DNA from: Anthracocystis setariae
Taxonomy: Eukaryota > Basidiomycota > Ustilaginomycetes > Ustilaginales > Ustilaginaceae
DNA length: 64,000 nt
Reading direction: 5' to 3'
Assembly: GCA_928724745.1 (NCBI GenBank)
Contig: CAKMXJ010000011.1
Location: 124,001 to 188,000 of the forward strand
Of this stretch, positions 31,030-41,676 are shown piece by piece; position 1 is the stretch's first letter, and the number at the start of each line of letters is the position of its first letter. The translations under genes and the position numbers were made by a program. A model generated the notes under the pieces. The model ran no database searches, was not told the origin of the DNA, and was given only the letters and a program-made list of their open reading frames with translations.

Positions 31030-32496
31030 ATGTCGTGGAGCTGCCACCGCTGTCGTCAGCCTCTACTGCTTCATCCCTCCGTTTCCGCCGACCTCGATCT
31101 CAACCAATCTGCTTACGATCTTGTGCAAGACTCATTCATCGCACCGCGCCAAACTACACCATCCCAACCTCCAACAGCATCGACGTCTACCATACCTAAG
31201 GATGCTGCGCCGGATGCCGTGGCGTCTAGCAGCGATGCCAACTCGCTCTCGGCACGTCTAGCTGCGTCTTCGGCGCTTTTCGACCTGCTCTCGCACCCAC
31301 CAGCAGCGTCGTCGAACATGCTGAAGAGCGGCGGAAAGAAGATTCGCAACTCCTCCGCCTCTGCAGCCATCATTGACCATCCTCTCTGCAAAGCGTGTAC
31401 GGACACGCTGCTCGACATTATGGATTCGCAAATGTCTCTACTCCGAACACAACGAGATTCTTATCTAGCATTCGAAAACGAGTTGCGGCGGTACAAAGTG
31501 CTTCCAGCCTCAAATTCGTCCAGAGTCGGATCTGCGGACAGTCGTGCGGAATTGGAATCGCTTCATCGAGAGATCGAGCAGCTTTTAGCGGACGAATCTG
31601 ATGCTTTCGCCGAGCTGCGGGAAGCTGAAACTGCGCGGCTTGCAATCGAGGCAGAACTCTCAGCGATCAGAGCGGAGGAGAAAGCACTGGAACTAGAAGA
31701 AGAGCGGTTCTGGTCGCAGTACTCTTCGCACTCGTTGACGCTGGCCAAGCTGGAAGAGGAGAAGGCGTCGTTAGCTATGGCTGTTGCGCACGACAAAGAG
31801 TTACTGGAGAGGTTGAGGGCGACCAACGTCTACACGGATGCCTTCTGCATTGGACATTCCGGAGGGATTGCGACCATCAACGGTCTCAGGCTCGGGAGGC
31901 TGCCGGGTCAACCGGTGGAATGGAACGAGATCAATGCCGCCTGGGGTCAAACCGCTCTGCTGCTGGATGTGCTTGCGAGGAAGCTGGGGGTTGCATTCCG
32001 CGGGTATCGTCTGATTCCCAAGGGGAGCTTCAGCGTCATTTATCGGTACGAAAACACACAGTCCCAGCATCCTTCGTCGTCTTCGGTCCTTCCTGTCTCC
32101 TCTCCGCACCTTCAAGATCAGGAACGAGAGGAAGACAGCGAAGGAGAAAAGGCGGTCTACGAACTGTACGGGTCGTCTGATTGGCAGATCGGACGTCTTT
32201 TGCAGAGTAGGCGATTCGACCATGCGCAAACCGCATTTTTGGCGTGTCTCCAACAAGTGGTCGACGCGGCGGCGAAGCAGGACGCCGAATTCAGAGCGCC
32301 ACATGCGATCAATAAGGACAAAATCGGCGAAGCGAGCATCAGGTTGCAGTTTGGTAGCGATGAAACTTGGACTAGGGCACTGAGGCACGTGTTGGTGACG
32401 TGCAATCGAGTCTTGGGATGGGTGATTGAGCGGGAGAGGACAAGCACGAGTGCCGAAGGCGGGGTGAGGATTAATGGCAGAGAGGTTGCCACATGA
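31030..32496 (+). CDS. ATG6: Autophagy protein Atg6/Vps30 (Beclin 1 homologue)
   Basis: This 488-aa regulatory subunit belongs to the Vps34 PI3-kinase complexes needed for autophagosome formation and endosomal sorting. ATG 31030 begins MSWSCHRCRQPL, the family's N-terminal CxxC start; the frame is open upstream but unlike Atg6. A Ser/Ala-rich region follows, with a second CxxC-type pair (LCKACTDTLLD) near residue 120. A long coiled coil spans about residues 175-265 (ESLHREIEQLLADESDAF). The C-terminal conserved domain starts with TDAFCIGHSGGIATINGLRL and continues GRLPGQPVEWNEINAAWGQ and GYRLIPKGSFSVIYR, which is diagnostic. It is intronless and divergent from the Cys-cluster gene across a 265-bp spacer. 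Confidence 0.93.
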   Translation: MSWSCHRCRQPLLLHPSVSADLDLNQSAYDLVQDSFIAPRQTTPSQPPTASTSTIPKDAAPDAVASSSDANSLSARLAASSALFDLLSHPPAASSNMLKSGGKKIRNSSASAAIIDHPLCKACTDTLLDIMDSQMSLLRTQRDSYLAFENELRRYKVLPASNSSRVGSADSRAELESLHREIEQLLADESDAFAELREAETARLAIEAELSAIRAEEKALELEEERFWSQYSSHSLTLAKLEEEKASLAMAVAHDKELLERLRATNVYTDAFCIGHSGGIATINGLRLGRLPGQPVEWNEINAAWGQTALLLDVLARKLGVAFRGYRLIPKGSFSVIYRYENTQSQHPSSSSVLPVSSPHLQDQEREEDSEGEKAVYELYGSSDWQIGRLLQSRRFDHAQTAFLACLQQVVDAAAKQDAEFRAPHAINKDKIGEASIRLQFGSDETWTRALRHVLVTCNRVLGWVIERERTSTSAEGGVRINGREVAT

Positions 32497-33069
32497 TCTT
32501 TGATCGTCAAGAACAGCTCCAGTATGGTACGCTTCTACCGGTTTCGGGTCGGGTTTACAATCTGAGCAGGTATCGTATACCCACCCCTACGATCAGACGT
32601 GTGCTTGATGTGAAGCGATCCATGCCATGAATTCATGCTAGATTCCGGCAGGTTGGGAGCTCAAGAACAGCCAGAAACCACTCAGCAACCCTACAGTAAG
32701 GGGATCAGTTGACAAAGGCACGAGGAAAGAACGACGAGGATTGCTCATGGCAACGAGGATGTCTAAGTGGAGAGTGATGTGGAGGAGGCACAGGTCAGGA
32801 ACAGGTCGTTGCGGAGGCTGTGCCTTAATAAATTCTGTCAAGAATGTGCTCACACTACTTGCGCACACACACCCGCACATGGCATGCGGCGAACAAATTA
32901 TTCCTAAACATCGCTCCGAGACTTGCATCGGATACACCCTCGGGTGTAAAGGTTTCGAGCTCCTATTCCTCCCCCCAACCCCGCCCCCCCCTTTCACCTT
33001 TTCCTCCTTGTCCCTCACCTCCACCACCGCCACCACCACCACCACGAGCCATCCACTCGCTTTTATACG
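32497..33069. other. Intergenic region, ATG6 to DPP1
   Basis: This 573-bp spacer contains a (CA)n stretch near 32862-32878 and a pyrimidine-rich tract near 32965-33050 just before DPP1, including CCACCACC repeats. No gene is visible. Confidence 0.5.
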
Positions 33070-34128
33070 ATGGCTGGAAACAACCGCGATTCGCTGTATT
33101 CGCAGCTGCGCTGGTCTTCGCACCATGAGCCCATCTCTCGTGGCAGGAAGTTGGCTTTGCTGCGATCGTATTTGCCCGACTGGATCATCACCATCCTGTT
33201 AGCCGGTCTGCTTGCCATCATCAACAATGTCCACGGCTTCCGTCGCGAGTTTTCGCTCACCGACACCTCGATCCAGCACACATATGCACTGCACGAGCGA
33301 GTGCCCGTTTGGATGCTCGTCCTGGTCGCTGTCCTCATCCCCGCGCTCATCATCATCGGCTTCTCCCTCGGCATCTCTCGAAGCGTCTGGGACCTTCACA
33401 ATGGATTGCTGGGGTTTGTGCTGGCCAACGCCCTCACAGTAACCATCACGACTCTCCTCAAGTGCACTGTAGGTCGTCCTCGACCAGATTTGATCGACCG
33501 ATGTCAACCTTTGCCTGGATCGCAGAATGGCGTTCCATACGGCCTCGTCACCGACGCCATCTGCTCCGTTGGGGTCAACAGCAAAATCCTCCGCGATGGC
33601 TTCCGATCCTTCCCCTCTGGCCACGCATCCACGTCGTTCGCTAGCCTGACCTACCTCTCTCTGTACCTGGCAGGCAAGCTCCACCTCTTCGATCGACGCG
33701 GGCATGCCGTCACCGCATGGCTGTGCGGCATCCCACTGATGGGCGCCACGCTCATCGCAGTCTCAAGAACCATGGACTACAGGCACCACGCAACCGACGT
33801 GATCGCCGGCGCCCTGCTTGGCCTCATCATCGCTTACTGGAGCTACAAACTCTACTACCCACCCCTCAACCATCCACAGAGCCACAAACCCTACTCGCCC
33901 CGCATCCCAGCAGAACACTTGGGCGCCGCAGACGAAACTTACACCCCGCACACCCAAGACTACAACGCCGATGCGGCAGGCGGGTTCACAAGACTCCACA
34001 TCTCGTCCACCTCGCAGGAGAGGCATGCGGAAGACGCCGAAGAACCAGCAGCGTTCTCAAAACCGTCCGCGCATGGTCTTAATACAAGCTTGGAGTATCC
34101 CGATCGCGAAACTGTCCCACGTGTGTAA
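33070..34128 (+). CDS. DPP1: PAP2-family lipid phosphate phosphatase (DPP1/LPP1 type)
   Basis: This 352-aa integral membrane phosphatase dephosphorylates diacylglycerol pyrophosphate, phosphatidate and related lipids in vacuole/Golgi membranes. Six hydrophobic helices are visible, the first two being IITILLAGLLAII and VPVWMLVLVAVLIPALIII. The three catalytic motifs are complete: KCTVGRPRP (K-X6-R-P), FPSGHAS (PSGH) and SRTMDYRHHATD (S-R-X5-H-X3-D). The C-terminal ~75 residues form a Pro/His/Ser-rich tail. ATG 33070 begins right before the first conserved residues. It is intronless and ends 54 bp from the convergent SPO11 stop. Confidence 0.92.
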   Translation: MAGNNRDSLYSQLRWSSHHEPISRGRKLALLRSYLPDWIITILLAGLLAIINNVHGFRREFSLTDTSIQHTYALHERVPVWMLVLVAVLIPALIIIGFSLGISRSVWDLHNGLLGFVLANALTVTITTLLKCTVGRPRPDLIDRCQPLPGSQNGVPYGLVTDAICSVGVNSKILRDGFRSFPSGHASTSFASLTYLSLYLAGKLHLFDRRGHAVTAWLCGIPLMGATLIAVSRTMDYRHHATDVIAGALLGLIIAYWSYKLYYPPLNHPQSHKPYSPRIPAEHLGAADETYTPHTQDYNADAAGGFTRLHISSTSQERHAEDAEEPAAFSKPSAHGLNTSLEYPDRETVPRV

Positions 34129-34182
34129 CTTGGAATGAGCTTCCCCCCCACATACCCCCCATACACAGTGGTGTGCATGTAT

Positions 34183-35451
34183 TCATTTTGGATGGAATGA
34201 AGTGTCGGTCTTGGACAGCGACGGGTGCGAAAGTTTGTGCGAAATGTACCCAGCCAATCCGCCCGAGGCGTATTCGTAGGCTGCTTCGATCTCGACCTTG
34301 TATCCGAGTAGGAGCATGTTTGTGAGTCGCCGTTTGGCGTTGGATTCATGCGGATGGTGGGTGAGTGTTCGGAGCATTCGGATGGCTTTGGTGCGTTCGT
34401 CGTTTCGCAGGGCCATCAGTGGGTAATCTCGTCGGTTCACCTCGTCGTCGTGTTCCCGAGGGGAGAAGTCGTCAGCATCGACACCGATCCATTCGATAAC
34501 GCCTGCGTGGGGTAAAGCGAGGACGTACTGACGCCAGATATCAACGCCAAACGGATCACCATCGAACAGACCCACCACACGCACTCGTTCTCCGCAACAG
34601 CTCAGTAACCGCACCAGCAATCGAGTCGCGTGGTCCGGATACCCCTTCCCCGTCACCAAGATCACCTCCTCACCGGCAATATGCAAGTCGAGTTGAAGAA
34701 GCGCTCGAAACACCGCTTCCTTTTCAACAACAATCACCACCACCTCAGTTTCATTCGCAATGTGGGTGGTCCAAGCCGGCGTGATCTCGGTTGGGATCAA
34801 CATTCCCATTCCCGCGACTCCGCGCGTCGATGGAGCTTTTTGTTCAGGAGGTGGGGTGAGCGTAAGCGCGCCCGAGAAAAGTCCACGCGGACTCGCAACG
34901 ATGCCACACTCGAACCGATCTGAACACCCCAAAAGCTCCACCACCTTGTCCACAACCCGATCACATGCAGCCTGTGTATCAAACAAATGCGCACATTGGT
35001 AGAACACATCCCTACTCCGCCTCATCATCGTTAGCCCCCGTTTCTTGGCGTGCGATAAGGTAGGGTGCGCGGCTGCTTACCGTTTCGTCACCACCGCACC
35101 GCGAGCAAGGTTCACTTGGACGAGCTCCAAGATCCGCATGTACTGCGCTAAATTTGGGTGTTGCGGTTGGCGTTGGCGATGGAGTTAGTGAAGCGAAGCG
35201 AAGGGGAGGGGAAAATGGAGGAAAGGGTGCTTACCAAACCTGCGCATCCCGGACACCGCTTTGGTCGGGAAACTCACAGCGCTCCTGTTTGCATCCCGCC
35301 ACGTCAAAACGGGTCGATGCGCGGGGTCTCTGCGTCGCTTAGTCGACGGGGTAGACGCAGGAGGAGCGGGATGGAGGGCTTCGTCGAGTTGAATCAACAG
35401 GTCGAGGATGAGCGCGTCGATCTTTGTCAGTACTGGTGAACGCAGCGACAT
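34183..35451 (-). CDS. SPO11: Meiotic double-strand-break protein Spo11 (TopoVIA-like), three exons
   Basis: This nuclear transesterase forms meiotic DNA double-strand breaks. Exons are 35451-35235, 35147-35081 and 35011-34183, with introns of 87 and 69 bp, for 370 aa. The middle exon of 67 bp restores FAQYMRILELVQVNLARGA and joins to VTKRDVFYQ, which carries the catalytic Tyr. A winged-helix region follows (VVDKVVELLG, GIVASPRGLFSG). The Toprim domain shows VVEKEAVFRALL, VTGKGYPDHATR and the metal-binding acidic motif GLFDGDPFGVDIW. Most TopoVIA/Spo11 proteins have D-x-D here, and D-G-D is present. All junctions keep phase and use GTAAGC donors and TAG acceptors. The first ORF start codon is GTG; ATG 35451 is used. 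Confidence 0.88.
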
Positions 35452-35657
35452 TTTGCACACGAGGGCGGTTCAAAGGGGGAGGGGGAGGAGGAAGGGAAGA
35501 AGAGGGGTGACGGGGTATTTAGATGCGATCCAGAATCGAGGAGCCTCGGAAGCGATCCGAACAGATTTCTCACGTCCATCCGGGAATGCCGAAGGGGATT
35601 CACGATCGGTCGGATGAAACGATGTGTATTGCATTGCAACGTGAGTGCGCCGAATGT

Positions 35658-36666
35658 CTAGGATGAAGGATCGATCTTGAGCGAGAAATCGACATGCTTT
35701 GTGGATTGGTGAATGCTTGACGTCGAGATAATATCGATAGCTACCGATGCGAACACGATTTGAACAAAGCAGTGGTGGTTAGTAACTTTTTCCTTGGATC
35801 CCATCATTATACTTTTTGAACTTACCATTGTCGACATGGCCGCCCTCCTTGACGTTGCCGATATCGATGCCACCAGACGATTCGAGCAAAAACCTATAAC
35901 CACCGCCCAACTCATCCTTGAGTCTCTTAGCATTACTAATCAACGTATCCCCCTCCATATTGTCGAGCATGATGACGTCCGCCCCGGCCTTGATCGCCTC
36001 GACTGCCTCGTCATAACTCTGCACCTCGACGTCGATCTTCATGCTAAACCCACACACGGACCTAGCCGCCTGAACCGCCTTTGTCACACTGCCCGTGGAC
36101 CAAATATGGTTATCCTTGAGCATAACCATACTGCTCAGATCATACCTGTGCATATCCACACCGCCTATCAACATGCCATACTTCTCCACCTCGCGGAAGC
36201 CGGGCGTCGTCTTCCTGGTCCCTGCCACGATCCCCCTATACCCTGCCTCCCTCGCCTTGTCCAGGAAGCCCTTGCTCGCCGTGGCGATGCCGGAACACCT
36301 CGCGAGCGTGTTCAACGCTACCCTCTCGCCGAGCAGGATCTTTCGCGATGGACCCGTCACAGTGGCCACGGCGATCTTGACCTTGGCGTTGTTATCCGAG
36401 GAGTCGCCGAGCAAGTCGCCTTCTTGGTAGTGCCATTCGACGTGACAGTCGAGTTGCTTGAAGACTTGGTCGAAGAACGGAACGCCGGCGAGAACTCCTG
36501 CGGACTTGCAGAAGAGCGTGGCGCGCTTAGGCGATTCACCGACGACAAAGCCGCCCCAGTCGAAAGAGGGACAGTCTTCGTGCAGCCATTCGGTGATCTT
36601 GGCTTTCCACGACGGCGGCAGTAGATGCGCATACACGGGCCGATCAGTCGAAGTCGGAGTCGTCAT
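35658..36666 (-). CDS. BNA6: Nicotinate-nucleotide pyrophosphorylase (quinolinate phosphoribosyltransferase), two exons
   Basis: This 307-aa enzyme converts quinolinate and PRPP to nicotinate mononucleotide in de novo NAD synthesis. Exon 1 (36666-35826) carries [55 protein letters not shown] and [10 protein letters not shown]. Without splicing the frame ends just after GGHVDN. An 85-bp intron (35825-35741), with a GTAAGT donor, TACTAAC branch site near 35780 and GTAG acceptor, leads to exon 2 (35740-35658). Exon 2 encodes [22 protein letters not shown], the expected C-terminal strand and helix of the family. ATG 36666 fits the normal N-terminus; the longer frame begins at TTG. Catalytic Arg, Lys and His residues of the TRKT and GGxxxHR motifs are present. 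Confidence 0.93.
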
Positions 36667-37985
36667 CGTTGTACTGTCACCGAAAGAAGGTGTCGTTGTC
36701 CGCGCCAATGTGGTTTTAAGATAGGTCGCGATCTGCAAGTAAGCTCGATCGAAGTTCGCAGCTTTGCAAACAGGGAAAAAGCTCCGGTGCAAGCTCAAGC
36801 TTCGACATGACTACTACTCTACTACTCTACTCTGGCGTCTCCTGTGGGGTCCAATATCCGGTGGTTACCGAAAGCCGCGGCGTCGACCCGGCCGAAACCT
36901 GATTTTTTTTTTTCCATATGCAGAATGGTGTTAGGCCGGTATAAAGCGTGGAACGAGATGGAGATCAACTTTGGAAAGGATCTGCAACGAGGTGCAACGT
37001 AGAGTTGAAGGCCAAGCGATTTGGTAGCGTCGGAGATACAATCGCCTCTCGCCTCTCGCCACGGTACTGCACGGTAGCCGGCACAATGGCGGTGGTTTGC
37101 TTCTGGATGCCAAGGCTTGTACTGTAATACAGTAGGATAGGGGTTCAAGGCTTGGGTTTGGCGGAGCATGTGCTTGGCCTATGCTTCATCATCATCATCA
37201 TCAAGGTTTTGGTACTGTAACAAGATCAGACAAGCTCGAGAGCCCTGCGCTGTGGTTGCAATGTTGCAGCAAAGCTTGGTGAGCAGCGCAGATAAAGTTG
37301 GTCCATGGAGCATAAATGGCTCGATATATGCTCTGGATTGTTCATCGCTGCGGTTGCTGCCCTTGCGACAGTGGCAGCCCAGGTAGCGCATATCCCAGAA
37401 TGGCAAGTCGAGAGAGAGAGAGAGACAAACGCCGTAGAAGTAACAGGCGCAGGGGCGCAACAAGATGATGTGTTTGCCGTTTCAGCGTGAGTGGTGTGTG
37501 GCGCGTGTTTGTGTTTTTCTCGGTTGGCGGCTCGATTGGCAGCGTAGCGGCTGTGAAGTGCAACCGACCGCATCAGTGTGAGTGGCTGTCCATTTCTGCC
37601 GCTGCTGTAGATTCTTGTTCGAGTTAGAGATTCAGCCGTGACCTCTTGCTCGCTCTCTCTCTCTCTCTCTCTCTAGCCCCGTCTCGACTCCTTGGCGACC
37701 GGTAGCGTTGAATTCCAGTACGTGTTGCTCGTCGTCAGATCAACCAAGAGCCCTGCCGAAGTCCTTGCGTGCGTGTTGCCCTGGTTGGAGCTCAAGTCTC
37801 CACCCTGCATATATACACTCTCCGCTTACGTGCAGCTGGCCACCCTGTCTGCATTGAGAGTATTATAATCAGACCACACTCACCGCCACCGTCATCCCTA
37901 CCTCCTACCGAACCACCATCGTCACTTGCACTCTCCACCATACATCGACTCCATCCTCTGACACAAGAGAAAGGCCATCGCAACC
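36667..37985. other. Gene-free region upstream of CTS1
   Basis: This 1.3-kb stretch holds tandem CTACT units near 36810-36833, (TCA)n near 37187-37203, a (GA)n run near 37410-37424 and a (CT)n run at about 37648-37675. The last ~180 bp are pyrimidine-rich and probably the CTS1 5' leader. No frame here has gene character. Confidence 0.55.
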
Positions 37986-39598
37986 ATGCTTGCACGTAGG
38001 TTCATTTCGATCGCATCGATGCACCATCCTTCAGCAGACCCACTGACGCTGTGAAGTTGTTCTTCCTTTGTATCGCTCTCGCTCACCTTTTACCGATGAT
38101 AGGTCTCAAGCACAAGATCTCAAGGAAGTTCGATGAGGACAAAAGCTCTGGCTCATCGGCTTCCTCGCTTCCACCTTCGCCTACCAAGCCCAAGGGCTAT
38201 TCGGCGATGGATGCTCCCACCGTAGCTAGCCGTACCACCTCTCAACCGTCCAGCTCCATCACCCCTGCCTCCCCAAGCACCACGGCTCCCACCGGTACTG
38301 CTCCTGCTGCAGGCGCCTCCTCTCCCAGCACCGCACCTACAGCTCCTCCTACTTCCTCGTCCCCACCTGCCACGGGCGACTCGAACTCCAACCAGGACGG
38401 ACACGACTTTACCACCAACGGCGCCGTCGTTCCGCGCGTCAATCTGGGCTACTTTACCAACTGGGGCATCTACGCGCGCAAGTACTTCCCCACGGACGTA
38501 CCTGTCACCGAACTAACCCACATCCTGTACGCATTTGCCGATGTCAACCCGGACACGGGAGAATGCATCCTCACCGATCTCTGGGCGGATGAGCAGATCC
38601 ACTACAACGGCGATTCGTGGAACGACACGGGCAACAACCTGTACGGCAACTTCAAGCAGTTTTTGCTCCTCAAAAAGAACAACAGGGCACTCAAGTTGAT
38701 GTTGAGTGTTGGTGGGTGGACGTTTGGACCGCACTTTGCACCTATGGCGTCGGATCCAACCAAGAGGGCCAAGTTCATCTCGTCCGCTATTACGATCCTC
38801 GAGAACGACGGGTTGGATGGAATCGATATTGACTGGGAGTTTCCTGCCAATGCAGCGCAGGCGTCCAACTTTACCAGTCTGTTGAAGGGCCTCCGTGCGG
38901 GTCTCACGGCGCATGCGGCCAAGAAGAACGACAAAGTCCCCTACCTGCTCAGCGTGGCTGCCCCATGTGGCAAGGATAACTACAACGTGTTGGAAGTCGC
39001 CAAGATGGACCAGTATCTGGACTTCTGGAACTTGATGGCGTACGATTTTGCCGGCTCGTGGTCGGCTGTCACTGGCCACCAGGCGAACCTGTGGAACATC
39101 AAAGGCAAACCGCCCTCCGCCGATGACGCCGTCAACTTCTACATCTCCAAAGGCGTCGTCTCGCACAAACTCGTCCTCGGCATCCCCCTCTACGGTCGTG
39201 GCTTTGAAAACACCGATGGTCCACAACAACCCTACAACGGCACAGGTCAGGGCACTTGGGAGGCGGGCAATTGGGATTACAAATTCCTCCCCGTCAAAGG
39301 CGCCAAGGAAATGATCAATACCAAAATCGCAGCTAGCTGGAGTTACGATTCCACCAAGAGGGAGTTCATCTCGTATGATACGCCCCAGAATGTACTGCTC
39401 AAGTGCCAGTATATTCGCGATAAGAGGCTGCGCGGCGCCATGTTTTGGGAACTCAGTGGTGACGCTACTAAAGCTCAGGGTGGCGCTGCGAGGAGTTTGG
39501 TTACGCTAACGAGTAAAAATATGGGCGTGCTGGATACGACTTTGAACCATATCAGCTATCCAGGTAGTAAGTGGGATAATGTGAGACGGGGTCTGTAA
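37986..39598 (+). CDS. CTS1: GH18 endochitinase, Cts1 type, without signal peptide
   Basis: Exon 1 is only 10 bp (37986-37995, ATGCTTGCAC). A 107-bp intron (37996-38102; GTAGGT donor, ATAG acceptor) joins it to exon 2 (38103-39598), giving 501 aa starting MLARLKHKISRKFDED. No hydrophobic signal peptide is present. The known U. maydis Cts1 has about the same length and leaves the cell by unconventional secretion during cell separation. A Ser/Thr/Pro linker (residues ~20-110) precedes the GH18 barrel. The barrel begins VNLGYFTNWGIYAR and carries the catalytic signature DGIDIDWEFP, with Glu as acid/base. Later motifs are NLMAYDFAG, GIPLYGRGF and GAMFWELSGD. The mini-exon is inferred from splice signals. 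An internal ATG at 38096 would instead give MIGLKHK. Confidence 0.88.
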
Positions 39599-39957
39599 TC
39601 CAAAGTTTGCGAATGAGTCTCCTTTTTCCCACTTTGTAGACAACATTCTTTCTTTCCTGTGCTTGTAGGCCCAGCAGCTTTGATCGTTTGGTCCGATATG
39701 GACTCTATCATCATCATCATCATCATCATCATGGTTTGTTTCGCGTTGCTTGCTCATCGAGTGTTGAGGAAAGGAAGCGACTGCGTATTCGTACCGCATT
39801 CGAAAGCCAGGTTTTAGACGCGATTTTCAGCGTCCCTATTTTTTCTACCCCTTCTTGCACTGATTTTAACCCACGACTCAACACACACAATAAATGCATG
39901 ACATAGGACCCCCTGCCCCCCCAAAAAAAAGCTTTCGATTGCTACCCAACGTCAAAC
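39599..39957. other. Convergent 3' spacer, CTS1 to UTP15
   Basis: This 359-bp region contains a (TCA)n run at about 39708-39732 and an A run near 39922-39930. No gene is seen. Confidence 0.5.
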
Positions 39958-41676
39958 CTAAGACGTCGACCCGGCAGCACCCAAAGCGGTTGCTGCCAAT
40001 ACCATCTCCAAACTGCCCCTCACCTGCATCAAGTCCTTCTGCAACCTAAGTTCATCGGTGACCTTGGCCCAGATCCTGCCAAACACATCGTCGATCAACG
40101 CACTCTGACCGATGACGCTGGCGTATGTATCGACGATGACGTTGAGCGTGTCGCACACCAGGTCGACATAGTTCGGATTCGCTGCATGACGCAGCAGGAA
40201 ACGGAGGATCGGTTCCAGCGTCACATCGTCTCTGCCAGCAATGGCGCGACGCAGACCGTCGGCAGACCCGCGCGGCGAGCGATGGATCAATTCGAGGATC
40301 AAACCAAACGTCACTGTCGGGGAAACGCCTTTCCGCAGTGCAGCATCGAGCGCATCAGAATAGCGGAACGATTTGAGCAAACGATCGTAATCCTGAAGTT
40401 TACGTTTGCGCACACTATCGACTCGAATATCGTCGGTTGCTCTGCGTGCGTTGATCTTGGATGGTGGGTTGGAAGCAGCAGCATGACTGGCCATAAAGAA
40501 CTCGTAGGCACCGGCGTTCATAGCGGCTCTCTCCGCTTCCCTCCTCTCCAGTTCACTCGCCTTGACATCCCTCTTTCGAACGCAGAGTGTGCCATCAGCC
40601 ATACCCACCGCAATGTGCGATTCGTCCGGCGAAATCGCCATAGACAAGATCGGCGAGGGATACCGCATGGTATGTGTCACTTTAAAGTCGTGTGCTGGAT
40701 CGTAGACTTTGACCAAATGATCCAAGCCGCCCGTGAGGATACGCATCCCACCAACAGATTCCGTGTTGGATGCGCTGAAGTCAGCGCCCGAATTCATCGA
40801 GAGCGAAAGCGAAGTGATGGTCTTTTGATGATTCGAAATACTAGCCATGCAGCGTCCGCCCATCATAAGATCCCACACCTTCATCACCGGTCCTCCTACC
40901 GACAATGCCACACCTCCTCCGCCCGTAGGGTAGACAAGCACGTCTTCAACAGGAGCACCATGGTTCATCGTCATAGCCAGACCTCCGTGTTCCGAAACTC
41001 TAGCATCCCACAGCTTTACAGTGCTATCGTAACTTGCACTCATCATAAGCGCTGGGTTGTCTGGCGAAAAAACGGCAGAACGCACATAGTCTTGATGACC
41101 CTCGAACACGTGGACCGCCTTCTGTTCGGGCACATCCCACAGACGCACGGTGCGATCGTCGCTGGCCGACATGATCTCGGTACCGTTGGGCGAAAACTTG
41201 GTGACGTGAACCGGATTGGAATGCCCTCGTAAACTTCGCAGGATCGCCCTGGAAGTGGTGTCAAACACCTGAATCAAGCCGGAATCATCGCCGACCACCA
41301 TGAGTCGACCATCTGACCTGAAGTTGGCGGATCTTGCGACGTCTTTGAATCGGGAGATGGTCTTTGCGACGCGGGTGTTGCGCATCGAGTAGATCTGGAC
41401 GCGCGCTCCTGTTGTTACGGCGAACTTTTGACGCGCCGAGACCGAGGTGGGTTGGGTCGAGGTGGATCCGATGATGGTGGAGGGCGAATTGTCGTCGTCA
41501 TTGTTGGTGGTGGAGTAAACGGATACGGGAGGTACGAAATGGATGCAGGTGATGGGCGCGAGTTCCTTGACGAAGACGGGCGAGCGGAATTTGCGCCAGT
41601 AGTGCGATTCGGGCGATCGAGAAGACGAGGGTCGAGACGATCTCTCGACTATTGGACGGAGAGATGTGTATTCCAT
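39958..41676 (-). CDS. UTP15: U3 snoRNP protein Utp15 (WD40)
   Basis: This 572-aa component of the t-UTP/UTP-A part of the small-subunit processome acts in nucleolar 18S pre-rRNA processing and rDNA transcription. The N-terminus (HYWRKFRSPVFVKELAPITCIHF) is typical. Seven WD-type blades follow between residues ~55 and ~360, for example VQIYSMRNTRVAKTISRFKD, VKLWDARV and TVRLWDVPEQKAVHVFEGHQ. The C-terminal UTP15 domain is marked by RRATDDIRVDSVRKRKLQDYD and RYSDALDAALRK. A low-complexity insert with Asn/Asp/Ser lies near residue 60. ATG 41676 starts the conserved part; the longer frame begins at TTG. Intronless. Confidence 0.92.
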   Translation of the reverse strand: MEYTSLRPIVERSSRPSSSRSPESHYWRKFRSPVFVKELAPITCIHFVPPVSVYSTTNNDDDNSPSTIIGSTSTQPTSVSARQKFAVTTGARVQIYSMRNTRVAKTISRFKDVARSANFRSDGRLMVVGDDSGLIQVFDTTSRAILRSLRGHSNPVHVTKFSPNGTEIMSASDDRTVRLWDVPEQKAVHVFEGHQDYVRSAVFSPDNPALMMSASYDSTVKLWDARVSEHGGLAMTMNHGAPVEDVLVYPTGGGGVALSVGGPVMKVWDLMMGGRCMASISNHQKTITSLSLSMNSGADFSASNTESVGGMRILTGGLDHLVKVYDPAHDFKVTHTMRYPSPILSMAISPDESHIAVGMADGTLCVRKRDVKASELERREAERAAMNAGAYEFFMASHAAASNPPSKINARRATDDIRVDSVRKRKLQDYDRLLKSFRYSDALDAALRKGVSPTVTFGLILELIHRSPRGSADGLRRAIAGRDDVTLEPILRFLLRHAANPNYVDLVCDTLNVIVDTYASVIGQSALIDDVFGRIWAKVTDELRLQKDLMQVRGSLEMVLAATALGAAGSTS

